This document shows, piece after piece, positions 34,021 to 45,299 of a stretch of 64,000 nt of DNA. Position 1 is the stretch's first letter. Each line of letters starts with the position of its first letter. The stretch lies in contig QRFJ01002122.1 in assembly GCA_006176705.1 (NCBI GenBank), positions 248,001 to 312,000 of the forward strand, given 5' to 3'. The notes beneath the pieces are model-generated. The model searched no databases. It saw only the letters and a list, made by a program, of their open reading frames with translations, and had not been told where the DNA came from. A program made the translations under genes and the position numbers. This DNA is from Cocos nucifera (taxonomy: Eukaryota > Streptophyta > Magnoliopsida > Arecales > Arecaceae).

Positions 34021-36240
34021 TAATTACCGCATTAGGAATAGGAGGAGAACCTTATCCTAATGCGAGCAACAACCTCGGCTAGAGATAAGATCTCTCCCGA
34101 GTGAAGGTCTCATTTACAAAGGACGAGATGGGGGAGAGGCCCTGACAGCAGCCCTTATGTGCCCCCACAGCCCGTTAGGAACAGGAGGAGAACCTCATCC
34201 TAACGCGAGCATCAACCTTGGCTAGAGATAAGATCTCTCTCGAGCGACCGTTGATAACCTCGACTAGAGATAAGATCTCTCCCAAGCAACCGCAAACAAC
34301 CTCGGTTAGGAACAGGAGGGGAACCTCGTCCTAACACGAGCATCAACCGAGAAACGAACCTCGTCCTAACACGACTCAACCTAGAGATAAGATCTCTTTT
34401 CGAGCGACCGTTGACAACCTCGGCTAGAGATAAGATCTCTTCCGAGCAATCGCAAACAACCTCGGTTAGGAACAGGAGGGAACCTCGTCCTAACACGAGC
34501 ATCAACCTCGGCTAGAGATAATATCTCTCCCGAGCGACCGTGGCCCGTTAGGAACAGGAGGAGAACCTCGTCCTAATGCGAGCATCAACCTCGACTAGAG
34601 ATAAATCTCTCCCGAGCGACTGTTGATAACCTCGGCTAGAGATAAGATCCTCCACGAGCACGCAAACAATCTCGATTAGGAACAGCAGGGAAACCTCGTC
34701 CTAACATGAGCATCAACCTCGCTAGAGATAAGATTTCTCTTGAGTGATCGTGGGCCCGTTAGGAACAGGAGGAGAACCTCGTCCTAACGCGAGCATCAAC
34801 CTCGGCTAGAGATAAGATCTCTCCCGAGCGACCTGTTGACAACCTCGGCTAAAGATAAGATCTCTCCCGAGCGACCGCGAACAACCTCGGTTAGGAACAG
34901 GAGGGGAACCTCGTCCTAACACGAGCATCAACCTCAGCTAGAGATAAGATCTCTCCCGAGCGATCAGAATGGCCCGTTAGAAATAGGAGGAGAACCTCAT
35001 CCTAAGGCGAGCATCAACCTCAGCTAGAGATAAGATCTCTCTCGAGCGATCATGACAACCTCGGCTAGAGATAAGATCTCTCCCGAGCAACCACAAACAA
35101 CCTCGGTTAGGAATAGGAGGAGAACCTCGTCCTAACGCGAGCATCAACCTCGGCTAGAGATAAGATCTCTCCCGAGCGACCGTGGACCCATTAGGAACAG
35201 GAGGAGAACTCGTCCTCGAGCATAACCTCGTAGAGATCTCTCCGAGCGACCATGACAACCTCGGCTAGAGATAAGATCTCTCTCCCGAGCAACGCGAACA
35301 ACCTTGGTTAGGAACAGAGGGGAACCTCATCCTAACACGAGCATCACCTCGGCTAGAGATAATATCTCTTTTCAAGTCAACCTCGGCTACAACCTCGATT
35401 AGGAATAGGAGGAGAACCTCGTCCTAATGCGAGCATCAACCTCGGCTAGAGATAAGATCTCTCCCGAGCGATGTTGACAACCTCGGCTAGAGATAAGATC
35501 TCTCCCGAGCGACCGCGAACAACCTCGGTTAGGAACAGGAGGGGAACCTCATCCTAACATGAGCATCAACCTCGGCTAGAGATAAGATCTCTCCCAAGCG
35601 ACCACGAACAACCTCGGTTAGGAACAGGAGGAAAACCTCATCCTAACACGAGCATCAACCTTGGCTAGAGATAAGATCTCTTCGAGCGACCGCGAACAAC
35701 CTCGATTAGGAACAGAAGGAAAACCTCGTCCTAACACGAGCATCAATCTCGGCTAGAGATAAGATCTCTCCCGAGCGATCGCGAGCAACCTCGGTTAGGA
35801 ACAGGAGGAGAACCTCGTCCTAACACGAGCATCAACCTCGGCTAGAGATAAGATCTCTCTCGAGCGATCGTTGACAACCTCGACTAGAGATAAGATCTCT
35901 TCCGAGCGATCGCGAACAACCTCGATTAGGAACAGAAGGGAAACCTCATCCTAACACGAACATCAACCTCGACTAGAGATAAGATCTCTCCCGAGCGACC
36001 GCGAACAACCTCGGTTGGGAACTGGAGGGGGACCTCATGCTAACGGGGGTAGGTCAGAAGCCTTAGAAGCTCGACTGTAGGAGATAAGATCTCCTCCGAG
36101 GAAAGTTCAGTTGTAGGAGATAAGATCTCCCCCGAACGTGCACTTTGACCTCGACCGCAGAAGATAAGATCTTCCTAAGGAAAGCTCGATCGCAGGAGAT
36201 GAGATCTCCTTCGGGTGCTCAATACAACCTCGGCTAGGGA
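34020..36240 (+). repeat. Internal tandem-repeat array of the Gypsy element, higher-order
   Basis: Nineteen copies by eye of the anchor TTAGGAACAGGAGGGGAACC, each followed by TCGTCCTAACACGAGCATCA and AACCTCGGCTAGAGATAAG. Spacings between anchors alternate for much of the array, about 130 and about 85 bp, giving a higher-order unit near 215 bp. The extra 45 bp is a second copy of CAACCTCGGCTAGAGATAAG plus ATCTCTCCCGAGCGACC. The core AGAGATAAGATCTCT is a near-perfect palindrome. The last part (36040-36240) changes to GGAGATAAGATCTCC variants. Confidence 0.93.
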
Positions 36241-36589
36241 AAACAATCGTGTCAACCTCGGTTGGAGAGCTTCAACTACCACCTCGACCAGAGATAAGAT
36301 CGGGGACAGCCTCACCCTAAGATCAGATCTCTCCTCAAGTGCCCGCATCGACCTCAGCTGTAGGAGACAATGTTACCCTCGAGGAGCGCAACCTCCGACT
36401 TCGATCGCAGCGGACGAAGCCCCCTCAACCTCGGCTGGAGATGGAATCTTCTCCGGGCTTCAACTTTGATATCAACTTCAGTTGGAGGCGAGATCCCCCC
36501 TGAGTTTCGACCTAGACCAGCACAGAGCTCAGAGGAAGACTTCAGCAGTCATCTTTCCTGCACTCCCTTTCTTCGATTTTCGAACTCGG

Positions 36590-36607
36590 AAGTGGGGGGG
36601 GGGCTAG
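36590..36607 (+). other. Polypurine tract of the gag-only Gypsy element
   Basis: AAGTGGGGGGGGGGCTAG immediately before the right LTR. Confidence 0.85.
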
Positions 36608-37552
36608 TGTTGGGGATAAATTTTGCTCCCACCGAAGTCTAGCTCGATGCTCAGCCTAACGCAACCTGTAGTTGCAGAAGAGCTTCGATAGACGGGCTTC
36701 AGCCAAACCCGCAGTGGCTGAGCTTCTTCCAACCCATTCAGCCGATCGAGCTAGTTAGATGTCGAGCTTCTTTGGACTCCCCTCATCAGGACCGAACCTC
36801 TCCAGCCAGTCGAACTGCTTAGCGGCCGAGCTCCTTAAACTCCTAGCGTCCGAGCTCCTTCGAATCCGTTCAATCCACCGAACTACTTTGCGGCCGAACT
36901 CCTGGGACTCCAAGCGGTCGAACTTTAACGGAATCCCTTAGCGCCCGAACTCCTCAGCGGTCGTCTCTCGATCGAACTCCCCAAGCGGCCGTCTTTTCAG
37001 CCGATCGAGCTCCTCCAAATTTCTCTACAGCCAAACTCCCCCCAAGCCTTCCCTTCAGCCAGACTCTCCTATAAGTCCGAACTCCTCTAGATGAATTATC
37101 GCCATCAGTCTGCAACAGGCGATGAGACCGAACGATATGGCCACCACTACTGGCAACACCACTCTCTCCATAATCAACCCCATGCGGCCCACGACCTGCC
37201 AGTATGGCTATCACCATTCGCCTGATGGCACCTTCCTCTTCGTACCGAACATGCGGCCCATGACTTGCCAGTATGGCCATCACCATCAACTAAGCTCCAT
37301 CTATAAAAGACCCTCCAGATACGCTAACTCTAATATCTCTGATCTCAAAGCTCTCCTCTTCTTCTCTAAGCTTCGAAACTCATTCTCGAGCACTCCATTC
37401 CTGTTGGCCAGAGCTGACTTGTTCGTTGGAGGGTCCTACCGGAGCTACCTCCCATCGGCTCCGAACAAAACTTTATTTTACAGGTCCCCGACGGTGATCT
37501 CCTCGGCCTCGACTCCAGCAACCTCCGACGATGACTAGTTTCTGCACCAATA
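36608..37552 (+). repeat. Right LTR of the gag-only Gypsy element
   Basis: About 945 bp, TGTTGGGGATAAATTTTGC... to CTGCACCAATA, then target duplication CTATC. Same structure as the left LTR. Confidence 0.93.
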
Positions 37553-37557
37553 CTATC

Positions 37558-38979
37558 TTTGGCATATTTTGAAGAAGATTCCTGAAAAGATAGGCTATAT
37601 ATGCACAACGCATCCCAAATTTATGATTGAATTCGATGAGGTTGTATATGACATTGTAACTATAATATTTTTTGAGGAAAAATGGATACAACTCATGGAG
37701 AAGTATGAAGAATGTAAGGCTATAGATTGGTTGTATGATCTCTATGAATGCCGAGATAAATGGATTCTTATCTATCTTAAGGATACCGACTTTGCAGGTA
37801 TGTCAGAATCAAAGATAATTTTTTTTTTGCTAAGTTTTGAATGATATCCAATGATACTATTACTATATCACTAATATTCTTTGGTTCTAACTTTCTTTCT
37901 AGGTATATCCTCCTCTGGGTGGAGTGAGAGCATAAACCACTTCTTTGATGGGTTTGTGAATTCAAAGATAACACTAAAAGAATTCATTAAGAAGTATAAG
38001 GATGCTTTGGAGAAAAGATTCGAAGCAGAAAATGAGCAAGACAATATCTCCTTACAAATAAATGCTTTTCTCAAAATATCCTCACCATTTGAGAGACAAG
38101 CAGCAGCCATGTACACTAGGCGCATATTCAAAAAATTTCAGAATGAGGTACTTCAGATGACTACATCAAATGCTCAATTAATTGAAGAATCTAACAGCTT
38201 CTCTACATATTCTGTGAGGTTATTTGAGAGATTTGAAGTTAATGAAAATGAGAAGAATATTGTAAAAAACTATATTGTTACTTGGTCCAGCCAATTGGAA
38301 GAAGTGAAATGCTAGTGCCGATCATTTGAGTTCAGAGGATACTTGTACGGGCATGCCTTATTGGTTCTCCATCAAAATGAAGTGTTTCATATTTCTGAAA
38401 AGTACTTTCTCAATAGATGGTATAAGGATATGAAATATCGATTCGATATTTTAGATTGTGATGTTCAATTTTGTGATAGAAGCACCAAAAAATCCAGATA
38501 ACTATAATTATGATATCCTGTGATAACTATAATTATGATATAAGTATGCTTTAATGAATCAATGGATGATGAAACTTGCGGAGGTTGCCTCCATATCTGA
38601 AGATACTTTTAACCTAGTGATGACTGATCTGACTCAATTATTCAGAAGAACGATAGATGCTAATTATTCAGCATAGCATCGTTCAGAACTTTCTATCCGG
38701 GATCCAGTTAATATTGCCACAAAGAGGTGGCCAAGAGAGAGGAGAATAAAAAGTGGATTCAAAAAGAACTCAAAGAATTCAAAAAGGTTGAAGAAAGCTG
38801 AGAACAAAATAGCAGAATATCCATCTACCGAAGATAATGGTAAAAGACTTGCTAAAAGATAGAGGATGACTCTACAAAAAGCTGTGGAGGTAGTACAACA
38901 AACAACCTCTACCAATCATCCACCATCCGATCCATTTTTTGAAGAGTTTGATGCTTTTATATCCAGCCAACTAATATAA
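37558..38979 (+). pseudogene. MULE transposase pseudogene, C-terminal part with SWIM-like finger
   Basis: Continues the gene broken at 31196: WHILKKIPEKIGYI and the WIQLMEKYEECKAIDWLYDLYECRDKWI region (37560-37800). A 105 bp intron follows at 37798-37902 (GTATGT...TTTCTTTCTAG), which joins DTDFAG to the SSGWSESINHFFDGFVNSK block. The catalytic Glu should lie in this stretch. The SWIM finger CxC...CxH is damaged: TAG sits between the first two Cys (KC*CRSFEF near 38313), and the third Cys is Tyr (YLYGHALLVL). VFHISEKYFLNRWYKDMKYR follows. The tail has DPVNIATKRWPRERRIKSGF, the usual FAR1-type ending, after a TAG near 38676, and stops at 38979. Plainly non-functional. Confidence 0.92.
37798..37902 (+). 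other. Intron in the MULE transposase
   Basis: GT at 37798 and AG at 37902 with a T-rich tract before the acceptor; splicing keeps the frame through the AGMS-like motif expected there. Confidence 0.8.
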
Positions 38980-38984
38980 GAGAT

Positions 38985-40625
38985 TGATACAAATTTATGA
39001 AGTTATAGGTCAAAATTATAATATTATACGTTAACAGTTAAATTTTATTATCCTTGGTAAAGTTTTTTCTCTCCTTGATTTCACAATATTGATATAGGAT
39101 GTCATATTTTTACAGAGAAAGCTTTCAAAATTGTTTATTGTACATTGATATCAAAAATTTGAGTTTGAAAAATTTTGAATATCAAATATCATAATTTTTG
39201 TGCATGGGTGTTATAATTTTGATTCTTAATATCATAATTTTGATATAGAATGTCATTATTCTTCTTTCGGAGATGTTTCTTATGTCAAATATCATAATTT
39301 TATATTTAAAATTATTTATATTTTTGAATATCATAATTTTGATCCTTAATATCATAATTTTGACATAAAATATCATAATCCTACATTCGAATCACCGTGA
39401 TGTCATAATTTTGATCCTTAATGTCATAATTCTCATTCGAAGATATCTTTTATGCATAATATCATAATTTTGATTCTTAATATCATAATTTTGATTGTTA
39501 ATATCATAATTCTATTTTTAAAAATATTTTTTTTATCGAATGTCATAATTTTGATCCTTAATATCATAATTTTGGCCCTTAATGTCATAATTCTGACACA
39601 TGATGTTATAATTTTGCATTTGGAATTATTTTTATTCTAGAATATCATAATTTTAATTTTTAATATTATAATTTTAATCATTAATATTATAATTCTATTT
39701 TTAAAGATGTTTACTATTTTTGACCCTTAATATCATAATTTTATTCTTTAATATCATAATTTTGATCCTTAATGTCATAATTCTGATACATGATGTCATA
39801 ATTCTATGTTCGAAATTATTTTTATTCTAGAATGTCATAATTTTAATCATTAATATCATAATTTTAATCATTAATATTATAATTCTATTTTCTAAAATAT
39901 TTTTTATACGTTATGTTATAATTTTGACCCTTAATATCATAATTTTTAATCTTAATATCATAATTCTAATCCTTAATATCATAATTCTGACCGTTAATAT
40001 CATAATTCTACTTTCAAAGATATTTGCTATGTAGGATATCATAATTTTGATCTTTAATATCATAATTTTAATCCTTAATATCATAATTATACTTTCATGG
40101 ATATTTTCTATGTCGGATGTCATTATTTTGATCCTTAATATCATATTTCTGTATTCAAAGATATTTACTATGTAAGATATCATAATTTTGATCTTTAATA
40201 TCATAATTTTATCTTTTAATATTATAATTTTAATATTTAATATCATAATTTTGATCGTTAATGTTATTATTCTACTTTCGTAAGCATTTACTATGATAGA
40301 TATCATAATTTTGATCCTTAATATTATAATTTTATCCTTTAATATCATAATTTTGATCCTTAATTTTATAATTCTGATGTAGGATATCATAATTCTATGT
40401 TCGAGATTATTTCTATTATATGATGCCATAATTTTAATCTTTAATGTCATAATTTTGATTATTAATATCATAATTCTACTTGCAGGAACGTTTTCTATAT
40501 CGGATGTCATAATTTTATCCTTTAATATCATAATTTTGATCCTTAATGTCATAATTCTGACATAGGATGTTATAATTCTGCATTCATATAAGTTTACTAT
40601 ATGTACGTAGATATCATAATTTTAA
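38985..40625 (-). repeat. 21 bp tandem repeat array, downstream of the MULE transposase (inverted orientation)
   Basis: The same 21 bp units as at 28.3-30.1 kb but on the opposite strand (TCATAATTTTGATCCTTAAT). The array therefore flanks the transposase in inverted orientation. A 213-codon minus-strand frame of Met-Ile-Leu-Arg-Ile-Lys-Ile heptads (39911-40552) is a result of the three-divisible period. Confidence 0.9.
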
Positions 40626-41135
40626 AAAGAATAAGTTTGAGAGAAAATAATTGAGGTGGTATAATATTAGCAGGATCCTCACGTGCACCGCACCGTGCTT
40701 AGTCCCTGTATAAATAGAAATTAGGGCAACCAATTGTGGGCAAAAGGAGATCTCTCATCCAGCCTTCGCTTCAAGTGAAGATGCTGTCATCACGATACTC
40801 CTGCTCGATGGAGGGTTTGTCCCTCCATCATCCGAATCATTGCTGGTAGTTGGAGAGGGGTATGTTGTCCGATACTCACCTTGGATTGGAAGATATTGAA
40901 AATCACTGTACATCCACATAGTCTCGGCTAACACCTGAAACTTAGGATCAAGGAGAGAGAGTGCCGACATGATCGATAGTGATAGCAACCTCCTTAACCC
41001 TAAAAATCGCCGTGTGCTCGGGTAGCCTTGGACCAAGCCTGGAGCATAGGAGCAACGATGGAAGGAGAGTACCGGCACGATCAAAAGTGATTGCAAGATC
41101 CTTCACCCTAAAAAAGAGCAATGATCTCAATTTTC
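40626..41135. other. GC-richer unique segment inside the MULE array, possibly captured DNA
   Basis: About 500 bp of balanced composition between two stretches of the AT-rich array. A TATA-like CTGTATAAATAGAAA lies at 40708. On the minus strand a 113-codon frame (40755-41096) reads SLLDPKFQVLAETMWMYSDF, then YPSPTTSNDSDDGG. Two imperfect direct copies of about 65 bp (GAGAGTGCCGACATGATCGA and GAGAGTACCGGCACGATCAA) start at 40956 and 41066. Not recognised. MULEs often carry host gene pieces (Pack-MULE behaviour), so capture is one reading. Confidence 0.45.
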
Positions 41136-41400
41136 TTATTTACTTCATTTGTCCTAATTTGTAAAATGGGTGATTATATTTCATCAAACTATAAAATATA
41201 TTATAAATATATTATTAATAATGAAACATCTTCTTAATTTTTAGAAAAGATTGCTTGCACATATCGTACTTATGTGATGATTTCTACTTCAAAAAATTTA
41301 TTTACAAATGAAGATAATTTTTATGCATGATCTTATATTTCTGTAACTTCTATGTTAAAGGACGTTTTTTGTAATATCACATCATTATTTTAACCTAAAA
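41136..41400. other. AT-rich spacer in the MULE
   Basis: No gene or strong repeat seen. Confidence 0.5.
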
Positions 41401-41860
41401 AATGGATATTTTTGATATATGATATTATAATTTTGATCCTTAATATCATAATTTTGATCCTTAATGTCATAATTCTGCTTTCAAGAACTTTTCTATGTCA
41501 GATGTCATAATTTTGATCATTAATATCATAATTTTGATTCTTAATATTATTATTCTACTTTCGAAAATGTTTACTATGATTGATGTCATAATTTTGAATC
41601 TTATTGTCATAATCTTGCCTTTTAATATCATAATTTTGGCCCTTAATGTCATAATTCTAACGCAGGACGTCATGATTTTATATATAGGATTGTCTCAGTT
41701 CTAGGATGTCATAATTTTGATCCTTAATATCATAATTTTAATCGTTAATATTATAATTCTACTTTCGAAGATATTTCTTATGTCGGATGTCATAATTTTG
41801 ACTCTTAATGTAATAATTTTGATATTATGTTTTGAAAGATTGACATTTTCTGTGTCTAGA
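41400..41860 (-). repeat. 21 bp tandem repeat array, third block
   Basis: TCATAATTTTGATCCTTAAT units, same orientation as 39.0-40.6 kb, interrupted by the TTCGAAGATATTTCTTATG-type spacer. Confidence 0.9.
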
Positions 41861-42110
41861 CAATAAATAACACTCTGATTACCTGTATTCAGTGTTAACA
41901 AAAAATGATCTACTATATAATGTTAAAGAAATATATTTCTGCATGGAATTTTATCTTATCATAGCTATACAATTTGACAATCCTTTATTCAATGTCATAC
42001 AAAGAATTGATTCACTTAAAATGATAAATTCACTATAATACAAGGTTTCACTCTCTTATAATGATATAAAGAATTTTTTCTATCACTATGATACAATAAA
42101 TTTTTTTCTA

Positions 42111-42960
42111 TCAGAGGGCTCCAACTTTATCAACGATAGCAGTCACTCTCTGTTCGAGCCTTTCTTTTATAATTTTTGTAGCAAGTTTCTTCTGATATTG
42201 AACAACGTCGGTTTGGTTGAAGTTGCATTTCTGTGATCTATCCTTGCGAGCGAGATAGTCCATATACTTCAAGTAGTAAAGACCACAATCTAGAGAACCT
42301 AAGAGCTGAGAAGGGCAGTCTTCATCTTCTTCCATATTTCATTCATCCACTTCTGCATTGTTACAATATATGTGGAATATGGCTCCTAGTATCTTATGCC
42401 ACTTCCTAGCACTAGCCTTATATTTGGTATTATGCTTGATGGAGTTTAGATGAATAATTTTTTTCGCATCCATATCCATAACCACCAAGTGCTAATGGAC
42501 GTTATCTATATTGATGATGCTGAAAAGAAGCCTAAATTCCTTCCTATCAATATCACTAACTCGACCAAAAATGAACTCTCCCACCGTGCCAGCTAGCTCA
42601 TGATGTATTACTATCGATTGAATACACATGCCGGCTGTCATTACGGGAGCAACGATGTACTTATGGTACAAATCTGATCGTTCCCTTCATTTTTTGCAAA
42701 AAAAAGTTTGGACCAGCATCAATTATCTTTTCATGAAAATCATTGTATTATGATGTGAAAAAAATAGAAACAAAAAATACACATGATATCTAGAATAAAG
42801 AGAATTAAGATCTAAACAAGAGTTGAATCCTTACATCGTTAATTATCATCCATGCAAATAGGAGGTCATGAAGATTGGACCTAGTGATGCTGCCTCCTTC
42901 AGCATTGTTGAAGATAATTTCACTGTAATGAAAAATAGAAGGATATCATAAATCATAAGT
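42111..42960 (-). pseudogene. Ulp1-like cysteine protease (C48) domain, C-terminal exons of the MULE accessory gene
   Basis: Ulp1/SENP-type proteases cut SUMO-like modifiers; KI-MULEs carry such a gene. Minus strand, right to left: HDLLFAWMINDV (about 42850-42900; the W-x-N-D start of the fold), an intron (about 42770-42840), then TAGMCIQSIVIHHELAG..., and NVH*HLVVMDMDAKKIIHLN. Then come CPSQLLGSLDCGLYYLKYMD and a Lys-rich end. His, Gln (PSQ) and Cys (DCG) of the active site can be seen. The position of the catalytic Asp (normally DS after the beta strand) is Asn (HLNSI). TAG replaces the Trp after His (about 42493), and a TGA follows DE near 42338. Not catalytically competent as it stands. 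Confidence 0.88.
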
Positions 42961-43190
42961 AGGTACTATGTTATACAGGATGTCATAAATTACTTATGAG
43001 TTAATTGTTTTAGACAAGAACATCTCAATAATGACATCATCCTCCTCAGATAATGATTCTTTGTCTTGATATTTACGTGAATGCTCAATGAATTCCTATG
43101 TTAAAAGATCAGGTTAAAAAATATAACGTAGTATGAAGATCTCATGATATTGATGAAAAAGACATGTATGTCTACCTCATCTTCATTTCA

Positions 43191-43960
43191 TTATACGCTT
43201 GATATATTTGACAGATCCAGAAATGGTATTTCTTTGGATTTTGGTTCTATTTTAGTCTTTTTTGTTGGCATGCAGATCTCATAATTTGGATATTCTATCA
43301 GATGAGAGGCCTTGCGCATCCTGTGTTCTTTTTTTATCCTCCTCTCGAGTGAATATGTCAGTATCTTTGGCTTATCTTCCTCCTTATTTTTCTCCTCCTT
43401 CTTCTTCTTTGTTGCCACCTTCTTTTCTTCCTCTCTTTTTCTTTCTTCCTCCTCCCTCTTCTTCTTCTCCATTACCTTCTTTTCCTCCATTTTTTTTTCA
43501 TGCTCCCTCTTCTTCTTATCCTCCTTCTTCTCCTCTTGCACCCTTTTCTCCTCCTTTTTTTTTTTCTTTATCCTTCATCTTCTTCTCATCCTTCTTCCTC
43601 TTATCCTCTTCCATCTTCTTCTCATCCTCTTTCTTCCTTTTTCTTTCTTCCTGCTCCCTCTTCTTCTCCTCTTCCTCCCTCTTCTTCTCCTCCTCCTCCT
43701 CCTTTTCCTCATTCTTCTTCTTATAATTCTCCTTCCTCTTTTCCTCATCCTCCTTCTTCTCCTCCTCCTTTCTTCTTCTCTCTTCCTCATCCTCCTCCTC
43801 CTCCTTCTTCTTCTTTTCTGCCTCTTTTTTCTTCTTTTCCTCCTCCTCCTTCCTATTCTTTTCCTCCATCAATTTTCTTTCTTCCTCTTCCTCCTTCTTC
43901 TTGTCCTCCTTCATTTTTTTTCTTTCTTCCTCCTCTTTCTTCCTCTTCTTCTCCTCCACT
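43191..43960 (-). pseudogene. Charged Lys/Glu repeat region of the MULE Ulp1-like gene
   Basis: Two overlapping minus-strand frames (43191-43541 and 43516-43959) with runs of EEKKKEEE, REEEEKKR and KKMKED, a predicted long coiled coil or single alpha helix. The region ends in RRIKKEHRMRKASHLIEYPNYEICMPTKK, which resembles the basic linker before the protease in such genes. DNA is a purine-only strand (GAAGAGGA-type) prone to slippage, which explains the frame change at about 43530. The plus-strand frames rich in Ser/Pro/Phe/Leu are antisense shadows. Confidence 0.8.
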
Positions 43961-44039
43961 TTCTCCTCTTCGTTATCAAATTCTTCATCATCTTCCTCCT
44001 CTTCCCATTTTTCTTCTTTATCCTCCTCCCACCTTTTTA

Positions 44040-44290
44040 TCCTTGATCTCCTTTCTAATCAAGAACTTTAATAATTTATCATGAATGAGGATCTTTTTTT
44101 CTAAGCTCTTCAATTTTAATCCTTAGCTGTGCACACATGGTACAGTCAATTGAAATAGGCTCCTCCAATTTTGCTTCATCAATACTATGAGTGCTTTTTT
44201 TTCTTTCTTCAACAGAACTGAGAAGCCAATGCTCCTACGGGGCAAGTCGAAGAGCATCTTCGATCTGATAATATAAAAGAAGAAGCGTAA
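44040..44290 (-). pseudogene. Exon of the MULE Ulp1-like gene (coiled-coil linker)
   Basis: Minus-strand frame with EHWLLSSVEERKKSTHSIDE, KLEEPISIDCTMCAQLRIKI and EELRKK, then a frameshift to HDKLLKFLIRKEIKDKK that runs into the charged region. A stop lies where a Tyr or Gln is expected before EHW. Similar linkers occur between DUF1985 and Ulp1 parts of KI-MULE proteins; that match is from memory of the family. Confidence 0.6.
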
Positions 44291-44334
44291 ATCAAAAAAT
44301 CTCATAACTTTAAAGAATGTAATCCGAATGTGTT

Positions 44335-45060
44335 TTAGCTAAAATATCATAATTTTATATAAAATATTATAATAAAGTCTCTAAAAGATTTTTTGACAAT
44401 ACCATGTCATAATTTTATCTAAAATGTCATCATTTTGTTCCAGGATATTATAATAATATCAAAACACATATTCTGGAGGTAATTTCACTACTGGATATCA
44501 TAACTTTTATATGAAACATCATAATTTTGACATACAATATCATAATAATATCTCAAATTTTTTTTAAAAAGAATTTTGAATAAAAAAAGTCATAATTATA
44601 ATGTTAAGTATCGTAATTTTGATATAATATGTCATAATTTTTATTAAGACATAACTTTTAGAGGTATTTTGCAAACACGATATCATAATTTTATCAAAAA
44701 TATCATTATTTTGATATAGAATATTATAATAATATCAAAAAATATATTCAGATTGTAATTCACTGCTAGTTGTCATAATTTTAATTCTTAATATCATAAT
44801 TTTGATATAGAATATCATAATAATATCTAAAGTCAGAATTTTTTAACATCAAATATCATAATTTTGAGACAAGATGTCATAAATTTTATAAAGAATGACT
44901 TTCATTGGTATTTTTCATAAAAAATATCATAATTTAATCTAAAATATAATCATTTTGATATAAAATAATCATTAATATCAAAAAATATATTCGAGAAGTA
45001 TTACATGATAGCCTAAAAAATATATGACATCCTGTGACATTCTATGATAGCTTATTATTG
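44335..45060 (-). repeat. 21 bp repeat array, fourth block (intronic to the Ulp1-like gene)
   Basis: Degenerate TCATAATTTT units with spacers of the ATATTATAATAATATCAAAA type. It lies between exons of the minus-strand gene, so it may sit in an intron. Confidence 0.8.
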
Positions 45061-45299
45061 TTAGTTTACCTCGTGGGATTGGATGTTGTCAAAATTTATA
45101 TCGTGACTTCTTTTTCTATAGACAAGCCACCTCAACAACCTTAGAAAATTTGAAGGACCAGATGGCGATCGAATATTTGTATGCTCTAGGAATCATATCT
45201 GCATATAAGCATTTTCATAAAATAGACTATAAAAGAATTTATAAAAATATAAAAAATTATACTTTGAAAATAAAATGATTTAAGTTTACCACGAGGACT

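Larger units (their letters stand above)
31196..37552 (+). mobile_element. Non-autonomous Gypsy (Tat-like) LTR retrotransposon, gag only, with internal tandem array
   Basis: Two LTRs (31196-32142, 36608-37552; TGTTGGGG...CACCAACA, with the right end mutated to TA) and a perfect 5 bp target duplication CTATC (31191-31195, 37553-37557). Between them are a gag region (32257-33711), a short 3' non-coding piece, about 2.1 kb of tandem repeats and a G-rich polypurine tract. No protease, RT, RNase H or integrase is present. The piece after gag (about 33880-34020: ACGACCTTAAAATACAGAAT.., TGCTACTAGTAA) matches the segment just after integrase in the second Gypsy element (about 59380-59500), so pol appears to be missing as a block. 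The element is clearly GC-richer than the AT-rich MULE around it. Confidence 0.93.

Noticed and set aside
34020..36240. Regularly spaced repeats suggesting a CRISPR-like array
   Set aside because: Plant nuclear DNA; 'spacers' are themselves repeated and the array is part of a Gypsy element.
43312..44046. 244-residue Leu/Phe/Ser-rich plus-strand frame looking like a membrane protein
   Set aside because: Antisense of the Lys/Glu-coding purine tract of the MULE accessory gene; a composition artefact.
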